DNA of 64,000 bases from Adineta steineri (taxonomy: Eukaryota; Rotifera; Eurotatoria; Adinetida; Adinetidae). The stretch spans positions 424,541 through 488,540 of the forward strand of contig CAJNOI010000004.1 in NCBI GenBank assembly GCA_905250115.1, given 5' to 3'. This document shows, one piece after another, positions 49,644 through 62,201 of the stretch. The notes beneath the pieces are model-generated. The model saw only the letters and a list, made by a program, of their open reading frames with translations, was not told where the DNA came from and searched no databases. Made by a program: the position numbers and the translations under genes. The stretch's first letter is position 1; every line of letters begins with the position of its first letter.

Positions 49644-51340
49644 ATGCGTCCGTTTCTATTTATATTAACTCGACGTTTGTTCATACCTTCTGGTATTCTA
49701 ACTTTTAGTACCGTTGGTGGATCTTATTCGAATATTAATGAACAGAAACATCATTCAATATTGAAATCTATCAATCGTCCGTTTTCCGATCTATTGATGG
49801 GAAACAAAGGTTAGTTTATTTACAATCTTGTTTCCTCTGTTTTTTCTTCTCTATGAATATTTAATTATATTTTTAGAATCATCCGCATCACCGCCACCAT
49901 TCAGTTATGATCCATTTGATTCTTTAAGAAAGAATAATTTTTCTAATGAAGAATTTGAAAGATGTTTTAAATATTTCGATTCCCATAAGTATATATTTAA
50001 TAATAATAATAATAATATAATCATATACATGATTTGTATTTTTAGTCAAGGATGTTGGAGTCGAGAAGATTTTCGTCGTTTTCTCAATGCACTTTTTTCA
50101 AATAAAAAACGATCTTATTGTATATTGAATGATTTAGTTGAACAATACTTTCGTGAAACTGATTTTAATCAAGTGATTCAATTCATTTCTTTAATAAATT
50201 AATTATTTTGTTGATGTTTAGGATGAAAAAATTGATTATGATGAATTTATTCAAGCATGGAAAAAAACTATAAAATGTGTAAATATATTTTTATTTCTTT
50301 TTTTTGCGTTACACATATTTTTATACAAATCTTTTCAAGGCTGTTAAACCTGTTAGTGCACTAGTTGTCGTTGATGTTCAAAATGATTTTATATCTGGAT
50401 CTTTAGCACTTCATTCATGTCCTGCTGAACATCGAGGTAATGAGAAATTTTAGAAAAATTATTTTCATAAATATTATTTTAGGCGAAGAAGTTGTTCCTA
50501 TAATTAATCGAGTTCTTCTTAATGTTAATTTTGATGTTGTTGCATATACATATGATTGGCATCCGTTAAATCATATATCATTTTATGAAAATCGTCATTT
50601 AAGAAAAACAGCGCCGGAAAGTCCTGTATGAAAAGAAAAACAATATTTTAACAATAGAAAATATTTTGTTTTTGTTATTAGGTGAGTGCTGAACAAGCAA
50701 ATGTACTTGATACAGTTATATTTATTGGATCTTTGGATCTTGCTAAACGTATTGAACAAGTTCTTTGGCCAGCTCATTGTATACAAAAAACTCCTGGTGC
50801 TGATTTGCATCGTGATTTAGTTCGTGTTGATAATGCTATACATGTTTATAAAGGAACCAATCCTGAAATTGATTCATATTCAGCATTTTGGGATAATATG
50901 AAGTTAAGTAAAACAAGTCTTGATGCAGAATTAAGAGAACGTTTTGTAACTGATGTTTATGTTGTTGGTTTGGCTACTGATGTTTGTGTTGGTAAGTTTA
51001 TCTATTGGAAAACTAAAATCTGAATAGAATTTCTTTTTTTAGCATCAACGGCAATGCATGCAGTAGAACATAATTATCGAACTGCATTGATTGAAGATGC
51101 ATGTCGTGGTGTTAATGAAAAAGAAATCGAAGTAAAACGAGCACAATTGAATGAAACTGGTTGTATTTTTGTCGATTCTAATGTTGTACGTAGAACATGA
51201 TCGTTTTTTTTCTTTCAAAAATAATTCTCGAAATAAAATAGGTACCCGGAATGATATCTGGTGAAGACCGTCGACCGGAAATGGCACGTGGAATGTTTAT
51301 TGAAAATCTTAAAGAAATTGGTCGTTATAAATCTCAATAA
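49644..51340 (+). CDS. Naam: EF-hand nicotinamidase (isochorismatase fold)
   Basis: Nine exons (49644-49809, 49877-49988, 50046-50172, 50222-50278, 50340-50436, 50483-50625, 50682-50991, 51043-51185, 51242-51340) close in frame to 417 residues. It deaminates nicotinamide to nicotinate for NAD salvage. The N-terminus (MRPFLFILTRRLFIPSG) is hydrophobic and basic, like a mitochondrial presequence or anchor. An EF-hand loop with D, N, D, K, D, E at the ligand positions (DFNQDEKIDYDE) is at about residues 130-141. The hydrolase domain has the catalytic Asp in VVVDVQNDF, metal ligands in YDWHPLNHISF, WPAHC, the Lys region HVYKGTN, and the nucleophile Cys in LATDVCVASTA. An EF hand fused to nicotinamidase matches the insect enzyme (fly Naam). 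All catalytic residues are in place. Confidence 0.95.
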
Positions 51341-53098
51341 AATTTCCCATTTAAAAAACAAAAAAGAAAAAGACAAATTCTAAAGTGCCTAGTTTCAATA
51401 TTGATTTCTTCGTTTTCTTTTTCTCTGTTTTTTTTTCTGAACGTTTCTTTTACCTTCGTATATGCACTCAGTGATGTCGATAGTCAATATACCAACGCAA
51501 TTCATAATTCCTCGCTGTTTTTTTTTACATGTCATAAATATGTCAAACTTTGCTAATTGCATATTGCACGTGCACAAACTTTTATCTTCTTAAAACAACA
51601 TACACATGCACTTAATACATACACAAATACTTATATATATATATATTAAACCAAAATAGAGTAAATGAGCAACTTTTCATTTTATTTTTTTGATATGGAT
51701 GTTCTCCCTATTTTCCTTTTTCTTTTTATTGTGCACACATCTTGGTGTATGAATTTTTTGAAAATAAAATTCTTGCAAAAGAAAAAATCCAATATTGTTA
51801 TGTATATATGAAGTGCAACTCTCATTATGAAAAAAAAAACTCGTAGTAGTGACAATCTTCGTACTGAATGTCAAATAAATATGTCTGGATGGATAAATTT
51901 GATGAAAATATCATCAACAATATTTTCTTACTTTATTGTCAAAAAGAAAGGGTGTAGGTTGGAATGTAATCAACAGTTGCGTGTACATACATACATACAC
52001 GCCCAATCACATGATTCCATATAAGGTTTCAATTCAAATATTCTATTCTGTAGTAGAACGTGAAAAATAAACAAAACATATCTAATAATAGACAAAAAAT
52101 TGTAGGTAGTGAAAGATATTTCAGTATAAATCACGATGGAAATAGATAAACACTAATAATCGTTTTTACATCAATAAATATATGCAGAGTTTTTATCTTG
52201 TTTATGATCCACATTTTATGAATATTAGATTTCAACATTGTCAATAGTACTTTTTGAAAGATTTTATATGCAGTTACTAATGTGTCATGTGACGATGTAG
52301 AATTTGTTGTTGTGTAATTACGTGTATTCATATATCTTCAAAGAATAAATATGAATCACATGAGAAAAGAAAATACCATTGAGGGTGTTTTTCTTTCAAT
52401 ATATTCACGATTTCCTGATAAAAACAAAAATGTTTGTACAAGAGATCCTTCCAGTGTTACTATGTTTTTTTTTAAAAAAATATTATTTTATTTCGATTTT
52501 TTTGTACTATTTTAGGGTAAAAATATGTACAAAATTTTTTTATTGGTTGTCATGTTTATTATGACCTTCTTACAATATTCCGCGATATAAATTATGCACT
52601 ATAACTTATTCTGGTTACCAGTTCAACTGTAGTTGATGGTCTTCCCTAGCTAAAATTTTTTATTTATACTTTGTCTTTTTTTTATTACGATTTCTCAGGG
52701 AGGGAAGAAATAAATAGAATTTTTCCAGTCAAGGTTATTTTTCGAGTAGCAGCTAAAAGGATCAAAATAGATCGATTGATTCATTTTTCTGGGTAAATTT
52801 CTGAGTGTAGGTGTGTGTTATGTCCGTATTTAAATCGATAGACAGTTGTTAATGATCTACTTTTAACAAAAAAGAACAACGCTATTCTCTTATTTCAAAT
52901 ACAATACGTTATTTTACATCACACTCTCCAATACAAATAGTATTTCTTTTAATATAAATTTCTTCTTTTTCTTTTACTCGAATTTTCTTTTTCTCTTTCT
53001 CATTCATTCAGAAGTTTTTTGCTCTCTTAGAATATTCTAACAGTTGAAAATCCATTAATTGCACCTGTCATTCTGTTACTACATCAAATATTGAAAAT
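51341..53098. other. Intergenic, no gene seen
   Basis: AT-rich spacer between nicotinamidase and the phosphatase. Frames of 60-66 codons on both strands have no motifs. Pyrimidine-rich tracts lie just before the phosphatase start (52950-53010). Confidence 0.5.
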
Positions 53099-55151
53099 AT
53101 GTCTGCAGCTCGAACGTCGGAACGTAGTACTATATCGTTACCTACTAGTCCACAAAAAACTTATAAAACTCCAGCACGACTTGGAACAGAATATGAAGAA
53201 GAAGATAAAAATTTAGTAAAAAGTTTAGTATTAGGCTCAGCATCTCTAAAACGACAATCAGATTTAAATCGAAAATCTCATATATCTAAAAGTTCTTCAT
53301 CGACAATTTCATCATTAGTTTCTCAATCACATGGATTACTATCGAGAGGACGAGCAAATACTGATACTCAAACAGTTGTAACTTCAACAAGTGGACTTAA
53401 ACAACAATCAGCAAATGCATCAGGAATTGATAGAATTATGGGTCATTATAATCAACAACATCAACAACAATCAGCCTCATTAAAACCTAAATGTACACTA
53501 CCCGCATCAAAATGTCAATCAGGATACATTACAGCATCGAAATTATTTAACATGATGGGTTATGGATTGCAAAATCAATATTTATTTATGCATGCGCATT
53601 ATCTCTATATCATCGATTGTCGATCACGAGAAGAATTCGATGGTGATCATATTCTTACGGGTAAAACCACATTATTTTACTTATCGCGTTAGAAAACAAT
53701 AATCATTTATAATTCTTTTTATTAGAAGAAAGAGTACATAGTATAAAATGCATTTGATAATAAATGTTAGATATCTCATTGAAAAACATATATAAATCAT
53801 TATTCTTATCAGTTTTTCAAAAAAAAATTAGCCTATAGTTTCTTTTTCTTTTGCGATACATTTAAATACAATGTTCTTATTTTTCTGACAAAAAATACTT
53901 ACATAATTAAATTTTTCTATGGTTCATTGTCTTTTTTTACTCTTTCATACTTGAAAAAAATGATTAATCGTATAGTTTAGTAATGAGAAAAACATCAACT
54001 GACCGACTTTTTGTTCGGAGGATTCATTTCCGATTGAAGTACAAAATATACTATAAGAAATGTCAAGATAATAAGATTTTTTTTCCATGTAAGAATTCAA
54101 CGCATCACTTTAATACATTTTTTGTGTACACTTTATTAAAATAATGTTAAGAAAACTTTAAACTGTGAGAACAATTAAACTTTTACCTATTTTTAGCCTA
54201 TTAAGTAAAAACATTAAAATAGGGACATGTATTTATTATTCACGGTCAAACTATCACATGGAAAAATTTGTGTGATGCCTTTTGTTAAGTACTTGAAAAG
54301 AAAAATTTACTTAAAAAAAATAAACTTGACTAAATATAGAATATTTATTTTAGCTATTCATTGGGAAGATGCATTAAATGGTACTGTGTATATATCACTT
54401 GTTGAACGATTTAGTGAAATAGTATTATATGATGAAAAAGGTATTGCCTCTAATATGTCAACAGAAATGCGACAAATTAGTAATCGTTTTTCACCACCTG
54501 GCTCAAGGCCATGTGTAATATTAGCTGGTGGCTTTGAAACATTTCATACATTATATCCATTTAATTGTACTCAGAACAATGTACGTTCAACTGTTGATCG
54601 TGAAAAATTCCTTACAATTTATCCATCTGTTGTTCTTGATAATCAACTTTATCTTGGTAAAAAACTTTTTATTATTAAATTAAAAAATTGTTATATTTAA
54701 TTCATAACTTTTGCTAGGTACTGGTCATCAAGCAACAAACTGGAAAGTTGTACGTGATCTTCAATTAACACACATTATAAATATATCCATTGAACATCAA
54801 TGTGTATTTCCTGATAAAATAAAATATTTACATTTGGAATTAGAAGATAAAGAAGATGTTTTATTAAAAGATCGTTTTGATGAAACTATACGTTTTATGG
54901 ACACTGCGCTTCAAAATCCATCAAATCGTATACTTGTTCATTGTAATTTGGGTATATCAAGATCAACAACATTAATTCTCGCTTATCTAATGAAAACATA
55001 TAATGCTACTTTATATGAAGCATTTCGATATTTAAGACATCGTAGACCCATTATTTGTCCAAATTGGGGTTTTCTTCGACAATTACTTGACTATGAAAAT
55101 CATTTATTTTCTTACGTTTATACTGATCCTAAGGATCCAATATTTTATTGA
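53099..55151 (+). CDS. Rhodanese plus dual-specificity phosphatase (MKP/STYXL1-like)
   Basis: Three exons (53099-53660, 54354-54656, 54718-55151) give 432 residues. A Ser/Gln-rich disordered N-terminus of about 150 residues is followed by a rhodanese-like domain (IIDCRSREEFDGDHI, VLYDEKG, VILAGGFETF) at about 165-280 that lacks an obvious catalytic Cys, as in MAP-kinase phosphatases where it is a docking module. The phosphatase domain follows (LYLGTGHQATNW, LELEDKED with the general acid Asp, and HCNLGISRS with the Cys-X5-Arg signature), then PNWGFLRQLL. The layout matches MAP-kinase phosphatases or STYXL1; unlike STYXL1 pseudophosphatases the active Cys is intact. The first intron (693 bp) is unusually long. 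Substrate unknown. Confidence 0.92.
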
Positions 55152-55454
55152 AAATCTTATTTTTAAGAAAGACTCAAGCAAAATCTTTTTGATAATTGAA
55201 AAATAAATTTCATCATGTTGTTTATGACTGATGCTTTTATAGATTTTTTTTTGTTTTATTTTTTATAAATAAAGAAGTCGTTAGTTGACTAAACAAAATT
55301 GATCAGAATACAAATATTAGCAAGCTATTTTTTTTACATATTCAGATATGATACTGATTTCTTTGATTTTAAAGTAGACAAATTGTTTAGTAAGAAGTAC
55401 GCAGAAATTTATAATAGGAATCCGTTTGTAATGCATATTCATTTGTTCTTGCAT

Positions 55455-55634
55455 CTTGAGGGTGTGGGTGTGAGTGCGAGTGCGAGTGTGGGTGAGAGTG
55501 CAGCTGTGGGTGGGTGTGGGTATCAATCTTCTCTTAACTGACACCCACACCCACACCCACACCCACACCCACACCTATCCTCACCCTCAAGATGATGTGG
55601 ATGTCGGTTAAGGGAAGATTAATACCCACACCCT
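55455..55634. repeat. Interstitial telomere-like repeat (CCCACA)n within a hairpin
   Basis: A G-rich arm (GGGTGTGGGTGTGAG through TGTGGGTGGGTGTGGG, 55460-55519) is followed by AATCTTCTCTTAACTGACA, then about five perfect ACACCC units (55540-55576), a CCTCACCCTCAAG segment, and an inverted near copy of the spacer (TGTCGGTTAAGGGAAGATT) ending in ACCCACACCC. Each half is thus the inverse of the other. TGTGGG is, as I recall, the telomeric repeat reported for the bdelloid Adineta vaga. Confidence 0.75.
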
Positions 55635-56177
55635 TGCTCACTATGTGCTAAGTAGTTTGGTGATCAAAAGCACACTTTTCCTTGTTTTCTATTCTTTTGC
55701 TTAATTGAAGTAAACTATTATTGCATCTTCTAGATTGTACATCAAAACATGGTAATGTGTATTGATCAGTATTAAGATATAGTAGATAAAACATTGATTG
55801 AAAATGTTTATTTATGATTTTTCAATAGGAGTTTACAAACTTGCGATTATTCATAGTTTTAATTTCGTTTGTCTGTTGACTGTCATATATGTGTCATTTC
55901 TGACACTTCAAAACTATTTCGTCTTTCATAAACTTTTCTATTTCTTCTGTAGATCTTATACTACATTGTTTACTTTTTGTTTATTTTTAATGGTATATCT
56001 AATGTTTGATTAGTAATTCTATTGTATTATTCAGAATGCGTCAACAGTTGCGCAATTTTTAATAAGTGGAATTTAGGATTTCATAAACTCATTTATTTTT
56101 TCTATTACTAATTGTTTGTGAAATATGTAATATATTCTTGTAAGAATCATATTTGAATCATAATGGGAAAGAAAAGA

Positions 56178-56251
56178 TGCCCTTCGTGGGGCTCGAACCC
56201 ACACCTTCTGCTATTCGGACAGATGTTCTAATCCAATTAGACTAGAAAAAC
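56178..56251 (-). tRNA. tRNA-like gene, Arg-type, anticodon uncertain (possibly pseudo)
   Basis: 74 nt on the minus strand. The acceptor arms GTTTTTC and GAAGGGC pair fully if three G-U pairs are allowed. U8-A9, a D arm with TTGG and a perfect T arm (GTGGG TTCGAGC CCCAC) are present. The anticodon arm TCTGT-CCGAATA-GCAGA pairs but leaves C instead of U at position 33; read as CCG the stem does not close. D and T arms resemble tRNA-Arg. It may be a decayed tRNA. No terminator tract was needed for the call. Confidence 0.5.
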
Positions 56252-56666
56252 TATTTGATTCTCCGTTTAGCATCGGTATCTATCATCACCGACGCTAGCA
56301 ATACTCTATCAGATTCTATAACATGATAGTAATTCTACCTAGTTATTCCTAAAGTCTGCTGTGTCATAAATCAATATAAGTGAACATAGGGTTTTGTTAT
56401 TGTTTGAATATGTCAAATGAAACTTAAGCATTGTTTTCATCTATTAAATTATTTCTCGTAAATGTATCATGATTTGATACAAGTTGATCTTCTATCCTAT
56501 TATCGTGATCTATAATAGAGAATAAAAACAATATTACGAAAAATTCATTCATATTTTAATTCTATATTAAAATAAAGCGCGTTAATTGAATATGCCACTA
56601 TTTATAAATGATCTCTTTATTTACAAAGAAAAATAGAATGGAATTTTAATAAAACAATAATTGATA

Positions 56667-59600
56667 ATGATTAAACAAAATAATGAAACTAGATTTTCAG
56701 TCGATGGTCAATCTCCTCCATGTCGTTTGTCTAATCAATCGTGTTCATTTATTTATCAATTACCAGATGTTGTTCTACAACGAAAACGAAATCAAAAAAT
56801 GCCATATGCTGAAACATTTCATGGAATTATACTTTTTGCTGATGTATCAGGTTTTACAGAAATGTGTCAAAAATATAGTAGTGATGTTCAACGCGGAGTT
56901 AATCAACTGGCAAATGCCTTAAATGGTTATATGGCACCTATTGTTGAAGCTATATTAAAAGAAAAAGGAGATGTTTATAAATTTGCTGGTGATGCTGTAC
57001 TTGGTAGATAGAAATTAAATTTTTAAAAATAATAAAAGAAGAATTTTCTTCGTAGGTTTATGGCCATTTGAAAATAATTCTATTGAACATCAACGTGAAC
57101 AAGCTAAAAGAGTTATATCATGTGCTTTATATATGAAAAAATCATTTTGTAATTATATGACACCAATAGGAACAATTTTAAATATAAAAAGTGCTATTGC
57201 ATTGGGTTCTTATTCAATTATATTTCTTCGTGTTAGATTGTTTTGTTTTTAATTTTTATTATTTAGAAATTTTGTATTTTAGGGAACAACCCCAGCTTGT
57301 TCAAAAATTCTTGATGAATATGAAATAAAAATGCAATCATCAATAGGAAATGTAAATTTTCCTTCTCAAACAACAAAAATAGCCAATTCAACGAATTATA
57401 TTAGTAAAACAGGATTAAATCAAGAAACAATTGAACATTGTAAAACTAATCTTATTAACTACTATGTTTGTTATGGTAGTGCCGTTGTTAGTGTTAGAAA
57501 TGCTGAACGTAGGATTATTTATTAAATTTATTACATAAAATTCTTTATTTATCTAGATCAGTGTAAATCTCAAGATGTTATTGTAGATATGGCAACGTGG
57601 TTATTACTTGATTCAGATTCAGTAAGAATAACGAGGAAACTGATTATTTGCTTTTGATTCCAGACCCTGCGCATAAAGTAGACCACCAGTGAAGTTAGAT
57701 AAAAACAATTCATTTTAGGAATATATTCACGAAAAATTTACTGCTGAACATACTCATGAAGATGATGAAGTTTTATCACGTTCTTCTAATCATCAACATG
57801 AAATAATTGGTCAAGGTCTATCAAATACACTAACAGCAACAATTAGTAAACGTCTTACACCACCAAATAAAAATCGTGAAATTCTTTCAATACGAAAAAT
57901 AATTTCTCACTGTAAGAAATGATGATCGAAAGAAAATATATTCCCAATAAATAAATCTATTTGAAAAGATATTCGACTTCATGGTCGTCGAAATGATATA
58001 TTACCAGAGAAGGATTCTCCTGATAATCATTCAGTAATGTCTGCTGATTCAATTGAATTAAATAGTAGTAATGAAATATTTAAAAAACCTACAACATTAC
58101 ATCAATACAATCCTATAAAAGATTTAATTAACAAACAGAATACATTAAAAACTTCAATATTAGAAATAGGTAGTACAGATGTTAAAGATCTTTTATCAGT
58201 TTTACCAGCAACAATTAAAAAACAAGGACGAATGGTAAAAATAAATTCTTGTGTATTTTGTTTTAATCTAATTTTTCATAATATAGATAAGAAGAAATGA
58301 TTTAACGGAAGAACAATCAATAAAACTTCGTCCGAGTGCATTTTTAAATGTTGAACAATATGATACATTTGATTTAAGTACATTTATTATAAAACCTATA
58401 CGTAATCAAGAATCTCTTGAACAATTATCTGAACTTCGTCTTATCAATATTTGTTTTATAAATATTATTTTAACTGATTATAAAATTAAACAATTACCAT
58501 TTAAATTACAAACAGTTGTTGATTGTTGTGCTGAACAAATTTCAATAACAAATGGTTTATTAATAAAAGTTTTTATGTTTGATAAAGGTCTTAGTCTTTT
58601 ATGTGCTTTTGGTATGCCTGGATACAAACATTCAGATGGTTTGTTATTTATTTGAACAAAAAAAAAATATTTAAAAAATATAAATATCATTTTAAGATGC
58701 AGAACGAGCATTAAAATTTGGTTTTCTTATTACCCAAAGATTAGGTAAAATGTAAAATTAGCATAGCAAGTGAATATAATTCTATCGTATAGAAAAATTC
58801 AATTTTGTAGCAAGAGTTAGTGCTGGAGTTTCTACAGGACAAACATTTTGTGTAAGTGTTAAAATAATTTTGAAATTTACATAGAGATGCTATAATATAT
58901 TATTATAGGGTGTGTTAGGACATCCACTTCGATGTGAATATACTGTTATCGGTAGAAAAGTGAATATGGTTAGTTTTCACATACACTTTATTATATATAT
59001 AATTTAATATTAAATTGATTTAGGCTGCTCGTTTAATGGTTAATTATCCTGGTATAGTATCATGTGATGATGAAACTTATCATAAAGCTCATCTTGAAGA
59101 ACGTTATTTTGAACTCCTTCCAACAGTACCATTAAAAGGTCTTACTGTATCGACAAGTATGCGTCGTTATAAAGGACAAGATGATGGTTATTATTATTTT
59201 TGTTATTTAATTATCATGAATTTTATTTTGAAAAATTCTATTAGATCAAAATAATATGAGTGTATTTGTATTTCCAATGATAAATCGTGAAGATGAATGG
59301 AATACAATATTAGAATATCTTGAACAAGTTATTAAACATTGTTGTACAACAATCTATTGTATATTTTTAACTGGTTCAACAGGTGTTGGTCGTTCACGTT
59401 TACTTGCACATGTAAATGAAGAATTAATGTATGATACACAAAATATACGTCGTGTTTCATATAATGCTAGTTTTGAACATGTACAATTATTTGGTTATAC
59501 ACTTAAACAATTATTTAAAAAATTATTATATACAGAATTATATGAATCTGATGCATTGTTAAAAGTATTAAAATCACTTTTACCCAGTTAGTTCAGTTGA

Positions 59601-61528
59601 TATTTTCGCTTTTTACAAATAATAAATTTATTCTAGATCATGAAAAATATTTATATTTATTAAGACCTTATTTTGATAAACTTAATGTTGATATTGATAA
59701 GTTAAATAATAAATTAAAAAGAAAAATACTTGAAGAAATTCTTCATGAACTTATTATGAATGCAACTAATCCAACTTATGAAATATTTAATTATCAATCA
59801 CAACCAACAATTTTTATTATTGATGATGCGCAATACATCGATAGAGAATCTTGGCAATATCTACATCTCCTTGGTTTTAAAATTATTTTTGCATTAAATG
59901 AACTAAATTTTTCGTTTAGGTTCAGCTCCAACATCACTTGTTATTATGGCAATGAGAGATCCAACATTACATGATGATGAACTTCATACATCTATGATTA
60001 CTCTTCGAGATTCAATAACAACAAAACATATTCAACTTATCGGTTTAGATAATCGTTATTTATCTACACTTGCATGTCAAGCAATGTTTGTACAACGAAT
60101 ACCAAAAGATCTTGAAATATTAATTACACGAAAATCTGATAAGTTAATATTTAAATTTTACTTTCTTTCTGAATTAAATAAAATTTTATTAGAGGTCATC
60201 CACAAAATGTTGTTCAATTATTATCAGATTTATTATCAAATCAAATTATAAGAATTGAAACAATTACGAATGATGATAATTTAAATGATGGATATATTGA
60301 AGGTATACAAAAATATTTATGGAAACGTGTTGCACAACATGATCCATCAACAGGAAATGTTAAAATCATATTTGAATATGTTGAACCACAATTATGTCGA
60401 ATATGTGATCCTGATAGAAATAAATTTTGGACGTATACAACTGTTATTGAAAATATTGATGCTCATGTTAAAATTGATAAATTAAGAGATTTTGAAAAAC
60501 GTATTGCTAAAATAAGTTCATTATTTACGAAAAATATATCTAAAAGGTATTGCATTTAATTAAAAATATTATGGTCACGATTTATATTTAGAATTATTGT
60601 TCACGCAATTACAAATTATGATATATATACAAACGATATATTATCAGTACATCAACATCAATTAAATAATAATAAACATCATACACATGGGTTAAATGCA
60701 GATTTATTAAAAGTAATAAAAAAATATAGATAAAGATGATGTTTAATAAAATGAATCTTTGATTCTGATATGTTCATTATTTAAAGATTAACAGTGCTTT
60801 TTCTCAATTGTACCGTGCACAAATATTCGTATGTGCTTGGCTTGATTTTGAAGCACGAAGAAATCCTACTATAGCGAGATTATTACAAGAAAAAAAGTAA
60901 AAGTTTTTAATGTATTTCTGTTTTATTAATTATTTATTTTTTAAGTATGACACCTATATGTTATTGCCCAGAAAATACAACAAAACAAATAGAAAATTGT
61001 CGTATGTATACTTTTAAAGATCCAACATTAAAGGAAGCAACGCTTGCAACAATAATTGATCAATTTCAACATGATTATTCATCAAAAATGGCATTGTTTA
61101 TTGAATCAAAAATTCATCTATGTAAATCTTGTGGTGGTGATTCAGATTCTTTAATTTTTTTAACACCTGTACAAAGTATGAAATTAGGAATGTCGATATT
61201 AGATACATTTCATGAAAGAAAATTAAAACAATTAAATCAGCGTTTACAAAATATGATTCTAAATCATTTTTCTGTTTCGCAAACACAATCTACATCAAAT
61301 AATCAAGATGATGATCAGCATCAAATATCAGATAGAAAATCATTATTAGATGAGAAAAATTTAATACAAATTTTTTATCAAAATTTTTATCAACAAGATT
61401 TCAATGATAAAGAAAAATATTTTCAAGAATTACGAAATAAAATAAAACAAGTTAATTTTCTTACGAAGAATAATAGACAATCAACATCATTTAATCCTAT
61501 AGGTAAAATAGACAAGCTTATTTTGTAA
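56667..61528 (+). CDS. ADCY10: Soluble adenylyl cyclase (ADCY10 type)
   Basis: Eighteen exons (56667-57003, 57056-57231, 57283-57508, 57557-57621, 57719-57911, 57969-58234, 58287-58638, 58697-58744, 58811-58851, 58909-58968, 59024-59186, 59245-59586, 59637-59873, 59920-60142, 60193-60546, 60592-60712, 60787-60896, 60946-61528) close in frame to 1,298 residues. Domain C1 has the metal Asp in LFADVSGFTEM and KFAGDAVL (second Asp and the bicarbonate-linked Lys). C2 has KVFMFDKGLS, GVLGHPLRCEYTVIG and KVNMAARLM with the catalytic Asn and Arg. A STAND-type NTPase follows: P-loop GSTGVGRSRL (about residue 680) and Walker B FIIDDAQ (about 815). It makes cAMP in response to bicarbonate and Ca2+. Vertebrate sAC is about 1,610 residues; this protein stops early, 22 nt after a strong donor (ATAG|GTAAAA), so C-terminal exons may be missed or lost. 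Confidence 0.93.
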
Positions 61529-62201
61529 AGATCGATATTTATTGCGATGCGAAGTCAAGCATTTATGTAGCCCTGCGTGAGTTTGCTTCCTTTTTCTTTA
61601 CTTTCTCAACGTACGCATTAATAGTGGTCGTTGTGTGTTACGATGACCTTAGGAGCGAAACATTAGATAAATATAGCATGATCGAACCGGTATCATTCGT
61701 TTACAGGAAGTGTCGCAAAAACAAAATTTTCATTGTCATTTCAACAATTATCCATATGACCATTTCATGTACAGCAAACGAATTACCTGCCTTTCTTTCA
61801 TTAGTATGCTATAACACTACCTCAGCATTATCATAAGATTTCAATTAACATTTCCAATTTTTTGTACATATACTAGTTTCACAGATAACAAATTCGTAAA
61901 AATTGGGTGAGTTTATATCACTTCGTTATAGAGATATGGACGAAAGAAAACGACAAATATGTTTGTTGATCAATCTTGGCATCTATTATAGTTCTGCAGA
62001 AACTGTAATTTTTAAGCGCACCATCATTCCTTACAATAAATACCAAATATGCTAAGCAAACATTAATAACACAATATACATATTACGTTTCAAAAAAGCA
62101 ATTTTATTTATTGCTTTAATCACAAAGTCATCACCCAAAAAAAATTCGTATGGTTATCACCAGCGATTTCTTCACCATCCAAATACATTCAATAGTGCCA
62201 C
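61529..62201. other. Convergent spacer, no gene seen
   Basis: Between the cyclase stop and the LRR gene stop. The base composition is less AT-biased than elsewhere. The frame 61624-61836 has no recognisable family. Missing cyclase 3' exons were looked for here and not found. Confidence 0.4.

Noticed and set aside
55317-55574. Minus-strand frame starting with alternating Trp-Val residues
   Set aside because: It is only the translation of the (CCCACA)n repeat.
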